Source of the DNA: Candidatus Nanopelagicales bacterium
GTDB taxonomy: Bacteria > Actinomycetota > Actinomycetes > S36-B12
Length of the DNA stretch: 64,000 nt
Direction: 5' to 3'
Assembly (NCBI GenBank): GCA_028687755.1
Contig: JAQTZL010000002.1
Location: forward strand, 368,664-432,663
Numbering within the stretch: position 1 is the stretch's first letter; each line of letters begins with the position of its first letter. Under the pieces are notes generated by a model. The model was given only the letters and a program-made list of their open reading frames with translations. It did not search any database and was not told where the DNA came from. A program made the translations under genes and the position numbers. Shown piece by piece: positions 45,304 to 53,577 of the stretch.

Positions 45304-45921
45304 CTACTTAGCAAGCAGTTGCTTCATCGTTGCTATCTCGGTGCTTTGCCCGGCGATGATGGACTTGGCCAACTTCTGCACCAGTGCATTACTGGTGGTC
45401 TTGAGGACTTGTCGGCTGCTGGCGATGGCTCCTTGATGGTGGGTGATCATCATCTGTAGCCACTTGTTGTCGAAGTTCGTGCCTCGGGCGCGGGCGAGTT
45501 TGGCTATGTCGGCCTCATTCATCATGCCGGTGGAGCCTGCAGTCATGCCGGACATGCTGCCCGAGGATGAGTGATCCATAGCTGGCGACATCGGCGCACC
45601 CCATCCCTTGAGCCATGCCCGCAGCATGGTGCTCTCGGGCGTCTGAGCGGCCTTGATCTGCTTGGCTAGTGCCAAGACCAGTGGGGACTTGGCATGCTTC
45701 AACGCGAGGTTGGACATCTGGATTGCCTGCTGATGGTGGGGGAGCATCATTTGGGTGAACGAGATGTCGCCAGCGGCACCCATGCCCATCTTCATCGTGT
45801 TGCTCTCGCTCATTGGTGCTGGCGTCGGGGCCGCGTTGGCGGGCTGTGTTGCTCCGAACGTGGCTAGCAGTGCGGTGATTGCCAGTGCGCTGGCGGTGGT
45901 TGCCAGAGGATGTTTGTTCAT
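45304..45921 (-). CDS. DUF305 secreted protein (copy 4)
   Basis: About 205 residues from the ATG at 45921 (AAGGAGCAGACTCAC upstream). Signal peptide ending in PANAAP, no lipobox. Domain motifs MMLPHHQQAIQMSNLAL and KWLQMMITHHQGAIASS, with a Met-rich centre (MDHSSSGSMSGMTAGSTGMM). First gene of the second copper operon; controlled by the box at 46062-46078. Confidence 0.88.
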   Translation of the reverse strand: MNKHPLATTASALAITALLATFGATQPANAAPTPAPMSESNTMKMGMGAAGDISFTQMMLPHHQQAIQMSNLALKHAKSPLVLALAKQIKAAQTPESTMLRAWLKGWGAPMSPAMDHSSSGSMSGMTAGSTGMMNEADIAKLARARGTNFDNKWLQMMITHHQGAIASSRQVLKTTSNALVQKLAKSIIAGQSTEIATMKQLLAK

Positions 45922-46061
45922 GTGAGTCTGCTCCTTGTGATGGCAATGCAAAGGATGGTTCGGCCGAATTCGCGGGCGTGAAGCAAGGCATGTCTACGGT
46001 GGTTCCTTCTTTGCTGCGCATTCATCATCGAGCGGGGTCAGTAGAGGTACCCGAAAGAACG

Positions 46062-46078
46062 GATGAAGATTTGATCAA
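46062..46078 (-). promoter_or_regulatory. direct-repeat regulatory box for the second DUF305-CopZ-propeller operon
   Basis: Minus-strand TTGATCAAATCTTCATC; GATGAT (46029-46024) is 32 bases downstream. Confidence 0.75.
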
Positions 46079-46096
46079 GGGATGAGCGAAGGTGCC

Positions 46097-46113
46097 TTTA
46101 TGCAATCTTCATC
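46097..46113 (+). promoter_or_regulatory. direct-repeat regulatory box for the second SHOCT-RR-HK operon
   Basis: TTTATGCAATCTTCATC, first half-site degenerate; GACAAT (46146-46151) follows after 32 bases. Inverted relative to the box at 46062, repeating the divergent layout at 32.7 kb. Confidence 0.7.
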
Positions 46114-46199
46114 GATTCTGCGCACAGATGGGCACCCACCAACGGGACAATTCAAGAATCGAGCGTAACGACGTGTCATAGAAGCAAGGAGGCCCAACG

Positions 46200-46469
46200 A
46201 TGATGGGCTGGATTCAAGACGGATTGGGCTGGCCCGGTGCGAACTGGTGGGGCATGGGCATCATGATGACCTGCTGGATCGCGCTGATTGGCTTTGGAAT
46301 ATGGATAGTCGTCCGGTTTACGCAAAACGATGGGGAGAGCAAAGTGTTGTCTCTTGAATCACCGCGTGCGATTCTTGATCGACGCTTCGCCGCAGGTGAG
46401 ATTGACGCGCAGACATATGCCGATGCGCGCCGGCTACTAGAGCACCCAGGGTCGCCGGCGCATGGCTGA
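46200..46469 (+). CDS. small membrane protein with SHOCT domain (copy 2)
   Basis: 89 residues, GGAGG upstream. MMGWIQDGLGWPGANWWGMG, a membrane helix (CWIALIGFGIWIVVRF), and the SHOCT motif ILDRRFAAGEIDAQTYADARRLL. Closely parallels copy 1 at 32812. Overlaps the response regulator start by 8 bases. Confidence 0.82.
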   Translation: MMGWIQDGLGWPGANWWGMGIMMTCWIALIGFGIWIVVRFTQNDGESKVLSLESPRAILDRRFAAGEIDAQTYADARRLLEHPGSPAHG

Positions 46470-47163
46470 TGGCCTGCGCGTGCTTGTAGTTGACGATGAG
46501 ATACCCCTGACGGCAGTAATCAGCAGCTATCTCGTGCGGGAAGGTTTCGATGTTGCGCTCGCACACACGGGGCAGGACGCCGTTGATGTTGCGCGCTCGC
46601 ATCGCCCTGATCTGATCGTTCTGGATCTCATGCTTCCAGGATTCGACGGAATCGAGGCATGTCGACTCATTCGCCAATTCAGCGATGCGTACATCATCAT
46701 GCTGACGGCCCGTGATGAAGAGGTCGACAAAGTACTAGGTCTGACGATGGGCGCCGATGATTATCTGGTCAAGCCATTTTCGCCACGAGAACTCATCGCG
46801 CGAGTGCGGGCAATGCTGCGCCGTCCGCGCTCCTCGATCCCGCTATCGGCCACGCAGGCGCCTATGTCCATCGTCGGTCTCACCGTGGACGTTCAAGCAC
46901 GATCAACCCTGGTCGATGGGGACGAAGTGGTATTGACGCGCACTGAGTTTGACCTATTGGCCGCAATGATGGCCCGTCCGCATGCGGTGCTCACGCGACG
47001 TCAGCTCATTGAGGCCGTGTGGGGACCAGGCTGGGTGGGTGATGAACACGTCGTCGATGTACACATCGGTCATCTGCGCACCAAACTCCAAGATGATGCA
47101 TCCGACCCGCGGTTCATCCGCACGGTACGCGCTGTTGGCTATGGCTTGGTCATCCAGACATGA
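46462..47163 (+). CDS. OmpR-family response regulator (copy 2)
   Basis: 233 residues, same length as copy 1. Receiver domain with LVVDDEIPLT, phospho-Asp in LIVLDLMLPGFDG, MLTARDEE, YLVKPFSPRE; winged helix LTRTEFDLLAAMM and RFIRTVRAVGYGL. The recognition regions of copies 1 and 2 are almost the same (RRQLIEAVWGPGW, DEHVVDVHI), so both may recognise the same boxes. Kinase follows with 4-base overlap. Confidence 0.9.
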   Translation: MADGLRVLVVDDEIPLTAVISSYLVREGFDVALAHTGQDAVDVARSHRPDLIVLDLMLPGFDGIEACRLIRQFSDAYIIMLTARDEEVDKVLGLTMGADDYLVKPFSPRELIARVRAMLRRPRSSIPLSATQAPMSIVGLTVDVQARSTLVDGDEVVLTRTEFDLLAAMMARPHAVLTRRQLIEAVWGPGWVGDEHVVDVHIGHLRTKLQDDASDPRFIRTVRAVGYGLVIQT

Positions 47164-48269
47164 GGGGCGGGCCCAGGTTCGCCACGCGGATGATGTTGAT
47201 CCAATCAATGGTGGTCGGAATTGGGGCACTGGCTCTCATCGTGACTGCCTGGATCGTTGCTCCAATCTTGTTCCACCAGCACCTGAACCATTTGGGTGTG
47301 GTTTCTGAAGTAGTACAGGAGCATGCAGAAGAAGCATTTGCATTCGCCTTTGTCATTTCCGTGGTGGTTGCCACGGCGGTGTCAGTTGCGGCAGCTGGCG
47401 CGGTGTCATGGCTACTGGTGCGTCGCGTCTCGCGACCAATCGAAGAGTTGGCGAGGGCGGCCGAGTCTGTGGCGGCAGGGAATTTCGATGTGGTCGTGCC
47501 CCACGCCGGATTTAGCAGCGAGCTCGAACAACTGTCGGGCTCCTTCACGCTCATGGCTACCCAGTTGGGTGACTCGGAGGCGGCACGCTCGCGCCTGCTC
47601 GCCGATCTGGCGCATGAATTGCGCACGCCACTAGCAACACTTGAGGCTTATATCGATGGACTCGAGGACGAAGTAGTCGTCCGTGACGTTGAAGCTTGGG
47701 CGACGATGCGACACCAAGTTTACCGTCTCAAACGCCTCGCGGGCGACCTACGTGAGACTGCTGCCGCTGACGAGCATGCCTTGGGCCTTGAACTGACACC
47801 CATTGACATGTGCGCTACCTGCGAAGCGGCGGTCGCTGCAGCGACTCCGCGATACCAGATGATGGGCGTCGCATTGACCCTGAAGCAACCAGATGTGGCG
47901 CTACCCGTGAACGGCGATGAGCTTCGCCTGCAACAGGTAATGGCAAACTTGCTCGAGAACGCTCTTAGGCACACGCCCAGAGGTGGCACAGTGAGTGTGC
48001 TTGCAAGTCGTCTTGAGGCAAACGTACGTATTGAAGTAGTTGATGACGGTGCGGGGATACCTCAGGCGGAAATTGGCAAGATCTTCGATCGGTTCCATCG
48101 CGTTGATCCCGCTCGAGTTTCCACCGGCATCGGAGGCAGCGGCCTTGGGCTGACTATCGCCAGAGCCATCGTGAACGATCACGGGGGGTCTCTGGAAGCC
48201 TCCAGCGAGGGACCTGGTTTGGGTGCCACGCTCACTATGTTCCTGCCATTGCATCGACGCGCACGATAG
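47160..48269 (+). CDS. membrane sensor histidine kinase (copy 2)
   Basis: 369 residues. Two membrane helices around a short loop (LFHQHLNHLGVVSEVVQE, again with His), HAMP (RRVSRPIEELARAAESVAAG), DHp LAHELRTPLATLEA, N-box QVMANLLENALRHTP, VDDGAGIP, GSGLGLTIARAIV. Strongly similar to copy 1; the conserved His residues in the outer loop are candidates for metal sensing. CmtR follows on the same strand. Confidence 0.9.
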   Translation: MRGGPRFATRMMLIQSMVVGIGALALIVTAWIVAPILFHQHLNHLGVVSEVVQEHAEEAFAFAFVISVVVATAVSVAAAGAVSWLLVRRVSRPIEELARAAESVAAGNFDVVVPHAGFSSELEQLSGSFTLMATQLGDSEAARSRLLADLAHELRTPLATLEAYIDGLEDEVVVRDVEAWATMRHQVYRLKRLAGDLRETAAADEHALGLELTPIDMCATCEAAVAAATPRYQMMGVALTLKQPDVALPVNGDELRLQQVMANLLENALRHTPRGGTVSVLASRLEANVRIEVVDDGAGIPQAEIGKIFDRFHRVDPARVSTGIGGSGLGLTIARAIVNDHGGSLEASSEGPGLGATLTMFLPLHRRAR

Positions 48270-48295
48270 TTCAGCCGTTGCTGTACAGTTGCCTC

Positions 48296-48625
48296 GTGAT
48301 CACCGTAGCCCCGCGATTGGATGCCCTAGCCCGAGTTGGACGTGCGCTGGTGGACCCCACGCGGTGCCGTCTACTCTTCGCCTTGCTTGACGGGCCTGCC
48401 TATTCAGGGGCTCTTGCTACCGAACTCGGCATCTCGAAGGCCAATGCTTCCAATCACCTTGCTTGTCTGCGAGGTTGCGGCCTCATCGAAGCGACCCCCG
48501 AGGGACGTCATGTGAGATACGAACTGACTGACCCCGCACTTGCGCACGCACTCCGAGATTTGGCCGACCTCGTTCTCGCAGTGGAATCACCTGAGATCTG
48601 CTACGCAGATGCGGGAGGTCACTGA
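48296..48625 (+). CDS. cmtR: CmtR-type ArsR repressor
   Basis: 109 residues from the GTG at 48296. ArsR winged helix: RVGRALVDPTRCRLLFALLD, recognition helix ANASNHLACLRGCGLI, YELTDPALAHALRDL, and a late Cys in EICYADAG. The two Cys of LACLRGCG and the late Cys correspond to the three Cd/Pb ligands of mycobacterial CmtR. Binding of Cd(II) or Pb(II) would relieve repression. Its stop overlaps the CDF transporter start (TGATG), so it most likely controls that exporter and itself. Confidence 0.88.
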   Translation: MITVAPRLDALARVGRALVDPTRCRLLFALLDGPAYSGALATELGISKANASNHLACLRGCGLIEATPEGRHVRYELTDPALAHALRDLADLVLAVESPEICYADAGGH

Positions 48626-49545
48626 TGGGCAGCGGGCATAGCCACGGTCCCTCTGTCAGTGCAGGTGGGGCTCATCGTCGCACCATGCTCATTGTCCTAG
48701 CCCTCACCGTCTCAGTCCTGATCGCCGAAGTCATAGGCGCCAGCGTCACGGGCAGTCTTGCTTTGCTCGCTGATGCCGGTCACATGTTTACCGATGTTGC
48801 TGGTATTTCGCTGGCCATCTTGGCCGTCACCTTCGCTTCCCGACCTGCCACTGACGCGCGCACCTATGGCTACTACAGGCTAGAGATTCTTGCTGCAGTG
48901 GTGAATGCAGTACTGCTGTTTGGCGTTGCAGTATTCATCCTGTTTGAAGCATGGCAACGGTGGTTCAACGAGCCTGAAGTCGAAGGTGGCTTGATGCTTG
49001 CATTCGCCTGTGTGGGCCTAATCGCCAATGGAGCAGGTCTGGTTCTCCTGCGGAAGGGCTCCAAGGAAAGCCTGAACGTCAAGGGCGCCTATCTTGAGGT
49101 GCTCGGTGACGCTCTTGGATCCATCGCGGTGATCGTCGCTGCCATCGTCATTTGGTCCACCGGCTGGTTGCGAGCAGATGTGGTGGCTTCAGTCCTGGTA
49201 GCCCTCATGATTCTGCCCAGAACCTGGAACTTGCTCCGCGAAGCAATCGACGTCCTTCTCGAAGCCACACCCCGAGGGATGGATCTTGCAGTCGTCCGCA
49301 AGCACATCCTCGAAGTCCCAGGCGTCGTCGGCGCTCACGATCTTCACGCATGGACCCTGACCTCAGGAATCCCGGTGCTCTCTGTGCACGTCGTTGTCGA
49401 AGACGAGATTCTAAATCGCGGTAGTAGTGGTCAGGTCCTAGATGCCTTAAGCGAATGTCTGCACGAACACTTCGATGTCGAGCACTGCACCTTCCAACTT
49501 GAAGCAGCTGAACACGCAGGGCACGAAATCGGCGCCCACCCGTGA
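48625..49545 (+). CDS. cation diffusion facilitator (CzcD/ZitB-like)
   Basis: 306 residues, six membrane helices and a cytoplasmic C-terminal domain. Family signs: His-rich start (GSGHSHGPSVSAGGAHRR), ALLADAGHMFTDVAGI with the HxxxD of the transport site, a second D/H pair around YLEVLGDALGSI, and the C-terminal metal domain HILEVPGVVGAHDLHAWTLT with HVVVEDE. Exports Zn, Cd or similar ions in exchange for protons. Downstream of cmtR in one operon. Confidence 0.9.
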   Translation: MGSGHSHGPSVSAGGAHRRTMLIVLALTVSVLIAEVIGASVTGSLALLADAGHMFTDVAGISLAILAVTFASRPATDARTYGYYRLEILAAVVNAVLLFGVAVFILFEAWQRWFNEPEVEGGLMLAFACVGLIANGAGLVLLRKGSKESLNVKGAYLEVLGDALGSIAVIVAAIVIWSTGWLRADVVASVLVALMILPRTWNLLREAIDVLLEATPRGMDLAVVRKHILEVPGVVGAHDLHAWTLTSGIPVLSVHVVVEDEILNRGSSGQVLDALSECLHEHFDVEHCTFQLEAAEHAGHEIGAHP

Positions 49546-49573
49546 CTCTCCACTTGAGCTAGCTCAAACAGCA

Positions 49574-50272
49574 ATGGCGCAGACGGGATTGGAACCAATG
49601 ACAGCAGTCGACGAAGTGCCAGTACCTCAGCTGACGAAAGCGGAGCGTCAGCGTCTGGGTAAGCGTGCTCGGTTGCTCGCAGGCGCCAGCGTGAGTTACA
49701 ACACGGTGGAGTCGATCGTCGCAATTTCGGCTGGCACAGTTGCCGGGTCAGGCGCCTTGATCAGCTTCGGACTTGACTCGATCATCGAAGTGTCGAGCGG
49801 CCTCGTGATTCTTTGGCAATTTAGGCACAAGATTCCAGAATCTCGTGAACGCATCGCGCTGAGGTTGATTGCCATCTCCTTCTTCGCGCTGGCCACGTAC
49901 ATTGCAATTGACTCCACGCTGTCACTGCTCAATGGGGATCGGGCTGAGACGTCACCCGTGGGCATCGTCTTGGCTTCGTTGTCCATCGCGATCATGCCTG
50001 CGCTGTCCATCGCCCAACGTCGCACAGGCCGTTCGTTAGGTTCAGGTTCGGTCATTGCCGATGGATCTCAAACCATGCTGTGCAGCTATTTGTCTGTCGT
50101 CCTCCTTCTGGGACTTGTGCTGAATGCCACTTTGGGTTGGTGGTGGGCAGACTCGCTGGTCGCATTAGTGATCGCCGGTGTTGCGATTCGGGAGGGGTTA
50201 GACGCCTGGCAGGGCAAGCACTGCTGCCCAGTGACACCCGAATCTTCGACATGCGAGGACGCCTGCTGCTGA
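49574..50272 (+). CDS. CDF-like cation transporter, short form with Cys-rich tail
   Basis: About 232 residues (start ATG 49574 or 49598; the open frame runs back into the previous gene). Membrane helices with SYNTVESIVAISAGTVAG and LISFGLDSIIEVSSG, DGSQTMLCSYLS and WWWADSLVALVIAGVAIREG: a CDF-type fold with SxxxSxxE-like sites in place of HxxxD. No large C-terminal domain; instead the tail KHCCPVTPESSTCEDACC is Cys-rich and may bind soft metal. Likely co-transcribed with cmtR and the CDF gene. Relative at 56479-57060 lacks the tail. Confidence 0.8.
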   Translation: MAQTGLEPMTAVDEVPVPQLTKAERQRLGKRARLLAGASVSYNTVESIVAISAGTVAGSGALISFGLDSIIEVSSGLVILWQFRHKIPESRERIALRLIAISFFALATYIAIDSTLSLLNGDRAETSPVGIVLASLSIAIMPALSIAQRRTGRSLGSGSVIADGSQTMLCSYLSVVLLLGLVLNATLGWWWADSLVALVIAGVAIREGLDAWQGKHCCPVTPESSTCEDACC

Positions 50273-50316
50273 TCAAGCCGGAGACTGGAGCCATTTATGG
50301 CCAGAGTCACTGAATC

Positions 50317-50333
50317 TTCATGAAATCTTGATC
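50317..50333 (+). promoter_or_regulatory. direct-repeat regulatory box upstream of the DsbA-to-CopD operon
   Basis: TTCATGAAATCTTGATC, half-sites 11 bp apart, with a partial third repeat after it. GATAAC at 50368 may be the -10 (34 bases). The dsbA-like gene starts at 50482. Confidence 0.6.
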
Positions 50334-50481
50334 TTCGTTGGTATTCGGCTCCCAAACGGGCCGCGAAGATAACTGGGAAAGCCCCTGCGAGGTCGAGAGG
50401 TCCGCCGCTTTAGCGCGCGACCGCGTCGCATCGATGAGGAGCCACGCAACTGTGCAACTCCTGACTCTTCATGGAAGGTGA

Positions 50482-51168
50482 ATGTTGAAAAGACCCAGCA
50501 CGGCTTTGAGACTAGGGATCGCTGTCGTTATCGCCTTGGTCACCATCGGAATAGCTGGCGCAATCGTCACCAGGCAATCAGAGACCAACGAATCGGCTGC
50601 TGCTGTTCCGGCCAGCTCCGATGCGAGTTCTCCTCTGACATCGAGAACCAACAGTCACATTCTGCAACCAGATGCCGACGGTTCGGTGACGCTCGTGGAG
50701 TTTCTCGATTTTGAGTGTGAGTCGTGTCGGGCGGTGTACCCATTCATTGAGAGTTTGCGCAAGACCTACGCAGGTAAAGTGCGATTCATCGCGCGGTATT
50801 TCCCCATTCCCAGCCATGCCAATGCGGTCAATGCGGCGCTCGCTGTGGAGGCGGCGGCCCAGCAAGGGCGATTCGAGGCGATGTATTCGCGGATGTATGA
50901 AACCCAAGAGCAATGGGGCGAACAGGAAGAGTCCAAGGCGTCACTGTTTCGCGACTTTGCCCAGTCCATTGGGTTGGACCTTCAACGCTATGACGCCGCG
51001 ATTGCAGACCCGTCGACTCTGGCCCGAATCGAATTGGATCGCCAAGAAGGCTTGGCGCTGGGGGTTGATGGAACACCGAGCTTCTTTCTGAACGGAGAGC
51101 GAATCCGGCCACAGAGTGAGCAGGAATTGCAGTCCTTGATTGACGGGAAACTGGCGGCACGACCGTGA
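50482..51168 (+). CDS. membrane-anchored DsbA-like thiol oxidase
   Basis: 228 residues. N-terminal anchor (LGIAVVIALVTIGIAGAIV), then a thioredoxin fold with a helical insert: FLDFECESCRAVYPF carries the CESC active site, and VDGTPSFFLNG the cis-Pro loop. It forms or shuffles disulfides outside the membrane and would be re-oxidised by the VKOR encoded next (4-base overlap). First gene of a seven-gene operon for thiol redox and copper. Confidence 0.88.
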   Translation: MLKRPSTALRLGIAVVIALVTIGIAGAIVTRQSETNESAAAVPASSDASSPLTSRTNSHILQPDADGSVTLVEFLDFECESCRAVYPFIESLRKTYAGKVRFIARYFPIPSHANAVNAALAVEAAAQQGRFEAMYSRMYETQEQWGEQEESKASLFRDFAQSIGLDLQRYDAAIADPSTLARIELDRQEGLALGVDGTPSFFLNGERIRPQSEQELQSLIDGKLAARP

Positions 51169-51788
51169 AATCCATGGCTACTCCGTTGGCGAAGCCGGCT
51201 GGTCGCTTCGAATTTGTTCGGATGGATCGATGCACCGGCTGGTGGCTGCTCGGGGCTGCAACAGTCGGACTGCTTGCCTCCTGGCAGCTCACTGTCGACA
51301 AGTTGCATCTGCTGGCCGACCCAGCATTCACACCAGCATGTTCATTGTCAGCGCTAGTCAATTGCAGAAGTGTTATGCAGTCGTCACATTCGACCTTGTT
51401 CGGAATCCCCAACTCACTGATCGGAATTGCCGCATTTGCCTGTCTGATTGCGGTGAGCATGGCGATTCTTGCTCGAGCCCGCATGCAGGTTTGGTTCATG
51501 TGGGGGCTGCTGGCCGGAACAGTGGCAGGAGTGCTCTTCATTCACTGGCTTGCCTTCCAAACGGCATTCGAAATTGGCGCTCTGTGCCTCTACTGTGTCG
51601 CAGTTTGGATTGCCACCTTGACTGCGCTTGGTGCTGTCGCCAGCGCATGTCTTTCGCATGTGCTTACTGAGGCGCCGCCAGGAAAAGTCACGTCGATCCT
51701 GAGCTTTACGCATGAGTGGATGCCTGTACTCGTTGCGTTGTGGATCTCAATACTCGCCATTGTCGTCACTATTGGACTCGTGAAGTAG
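51165..51788 (+). CDS. vitamin K epoxide reductase family protein (VKOR)
   Basis: 207 residues, about five membrane helices. The loop Cys pair lies in TPACSLSALVNCRSVMQSSH and the quinone-site CxxC in LCLYCVAVW; IPNSLIGIAAF follows the loop as in bacterial VKOR. Re-oxidises DsbA-like proteins using menaquinone. Overlaps dsbA start side and the next gene (TAGTG). Confidence 0.88.
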   Translation: MKSMATPLAKPAGRFEFVRMDRCTGWWLLGAATVGLLASWQLTVDKLHLLADPAFTPACSLSALVNCRSVMQSSHSTLFGIPNSLIGIAAFACLIAVSMAILARARMQVWFMWGLLAGTVAGVLFIHWLAFQTAFEIGALCLYCVAVWIATLTALGAVASACLSHVLTEAPPGKVTSILSFTHEWMPVLVALWISILAIVVTIGLVK

Positions 51789-52186
51789 TGCTCGTCTCCA
51801 GTCTGGGTTCCCTGGCTATCGTCGCTCTGGTTGGGTGGGTGCTCTTCGCCTTTGTCCGATGGTGCATGAGCGAGGGCATTGGGCCGGATCCATTATGGGA
51901 AATCGCCACGCGTGTGCAGTCCGAAAGCGAGATTGCCGAATCGTCTTCGTCTGTCTTTGCAATTCCTACAGCGAACGGATTGCGGCTGCGCAGCGAAGTG
52001 GATGGGAAACCTGAGTGGGAGCGCTGGTACCGCTGGAACCAGGTCCAAGTCGAAGAATTCGAAGCGGAGATACGCCTTTCGGGACCATTTGGAACACTGG
52101 TGTGTGGAGAAGATCCTCAACTCAACCAGGCGGAAGTCCTGGCTCGGATCGTCTACGAACGTGACCTTCTGGCCGGGCGTCCATGA
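51788..52186 (+). CDS. hypothetical membrane-anchored protein of the redox operon
   Basis: 132 residues from a GTG overlapping the VKOR stop. One N-terminal helix (LAIVALVGWVLFAFVRWCM), then a soluble tryptophan-rich region (KPEWERWYRWNQVQVEEFEA) ending in LARIVYERDLLAGRP. No recognised family. It overlaps tlpA by 4 bases. Its position between VKOR and TlpA suggests an accessory role in the same redox chain. Confidence 0.65.
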   Translation: MLVSSLGSLAIVALVGWVLFAFVRWCMSEGIGPDPLWEIATRVQSESEIAESSSSVFAIPTANGLRLRSEVDGKPEWERWYRWNQVQVEEFEAEIRLSGPFGTLVCGEDPQLNQAEVLARIVYERDLLAGRP

Positions 52187-52797
52187 CCCGCCAGGTAGTT
52201 ACCAAATCCATCTGCTTGCTCGTTTCGCTTTCGTTACTGGGTCTCTTGGCGGCTTGTGGCGGATCACAACAGTTGGCTGATGCGAGCCAGAGTCTGACTA
52301 GCGATGACACCACACTCGACCAAGGCTTCGTGGCTGGTGATGGCTCCATTACTTATCTGCCGGTTGCCGAACGCTTGCCCGCTCCCGCGCTTGAGGGTCC
52401 GACATTGGACGGTGGTGTGTATGCGCTGCCTCTGGGTCAAGGCAAGATTGTTGTAGTCAACGTGTGGGCTTCTTGGTGCGCACCATGTCGCGCCGAAGCA
52501 CCAGTCCTGGAGAAAGTGGCCAAGGAGTTTGCAAGCAAGGGAGTGCAATTCGTGGGCCTCAACATCCGAGATTCGCTTCCCACCGCGCGCGCATTCGCAA
52601 AGACCTTTGGCATCGCCTACCCAAATATTGTTGACAAGGCTGGAGAGCTTCAAGTGAAGTTCGGAAGCGCACTGCCTCCGCAAGCGATCCCTTCAACTGT
52701 CGTTATCGATCAGCAAGACAGAGTCGCAGGGCGCGTTCTGGGCAGAGTGAGTGAGTCGAGTTTGCGTGGCCTGATCGAACTACTGCTGGTCAAATGA
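52183..52797 (+). CDS. TlpA/ResA-like thioredoxin lipoprotein (copy 2)
   Basis: 204 residues. Lipobox LLAACGGS (Cys ~25). Active site WASWCAPCRAEAP, VQFVGLNIRDS, and cis-Pro segment PQAIPSTVVID. Reduces disulfides on the outer face with electrons from the CcdA encoded next (4-base overlap). Paralogue of 24306-24959. Confidence 0.9.
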   Translation: MTRQVVTKSICLLVSLSLLGLLAACGGSQQLADASQSLTSDDTTLDQGFVAGDGSITYLPVAERLPAPALEGPTLDGGVYALPLGQGKIVVVNVWASWCAPCRAEAPVLEKVAKEFASKGVQFVGLNIRDSLPTARAFAKTFGIAYPNIVDKAGELQVKFGSALPPQAIPSTVVIDQQDRVAGRVLGRVSESSLRGLIELLLVK

Positions 52798-53534
52798 CCG
52801 ATCTCGTCTTCAATGGGGCGTTGGTACCTGCACTGACTATCGCTTTCCTTGCAGGAATCATCGCCTTCGTTAGTCCATGCGTGCTGCCGTTGGCTCCCGG
52901 CTATTTGTCCTACGTAACCGGCCTGACAGGTTCTGAAGTGAGTACGGGCACAGGTGCTCGCAGTCGCCTACTCCTGGGCACCGTCCTGTTCATCCTTGGC
53001 TTCAGCGCAGTTTTCGTTTCGTACGGCTTGGCTTTTGGTAGCGCCGGCTATCTGCTCTTGGAGTACCAGAATGTCATCAATCGAATTCTTGGCGTTCTGG
53101 TGATTCTCATGGGCTTGGTATTTATTGGCGTGATCCCAGGCCTTCAACGTGAATGGCGCTTTCATCGAGCCGCTTCATTCGGAATTCTCGGAGCACCACT
53201 GTTGGGCATTGCATTCGGCATTGGGTGGACCCCGTGCATCGGCCCAACCTTGGCGGCGGTGCAGACCCTGGCATTCACCGAAGGAGGTGCTTACCGAGGC
53301 GCAGCGCTCTCGCTTGCCTATTGCCTCGGATTGGGATTGCCATTCATTGTCTTAGCGCTCGCATTTCAAAGGATGGTAGGAGCGGTGAGTTGGCTGCGAG
53401 AGCACTCGCAGCTGATCATGCGCCTGGGGGGCGCCATGCTGATAGCCGTCGGAATACTCCTGGTCTCGGGGCTATGGGGAGAATTCACTATTTGGCTGAG
53501 AGTGACCGCGCCGAATTTCCAGACGATCCTTTAG
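52794..53534 (+). CDS. ccdA: CcdA-type thiol-disulfide transporter (copy 2)
   Basis: 246 residues, the same length as copy 1. Redox cysteines in FVSPCVLPLAPGYLSYVTG and GIGWTPCIGPTLAAVQT. Moves electrons from cytoplasmic thioredoxin to TlpA. Its last ~18 codons include one arm of a 19-bp inverted repeat, the other arm of which covers the copC start. Confidence 0.92.
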   Translation: MTDLVFNGALVPALTIAFLAGIIAFVSPCVLPLAPGYLSYVTGLTGSEVSTGTGARSRLLLGTVLFILGFSAVFVSYGLAFGSAGYLLLEYQNVINRILGVLVILMGLVFIGVIPGLQREWRFHRAASFGILGAPLLGIAFGIGWTPCIGPTLAAVQTLAFTEGGAYRGAALSLAYCLGLGLPFIVLALAFQRMVGAVSWLREHSQLIMRLGGAMLIAVGILLVSGLWGEFTIWLRVTAPNFQTIL

Positions 53535-53577
53535 CACGCACACGACAATCCTGAAAGGTCAGCCAAATAGTGAATTC
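53481..53577 (+). promoter_or_regulatory. 19-bp perfect inverted repeat across the ccdA-copC junction
   Basis: GAATTCACTATTTGGCTGA (53481-53499, inside ccdA) and its exact reverse complement (53559-53577), separated by 59 bases. In mRNA this would fold into a long stem directly before or over the copC start. It may tune copC translation or act as an attenuator; there is no T-run. Confidence 0.65.
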
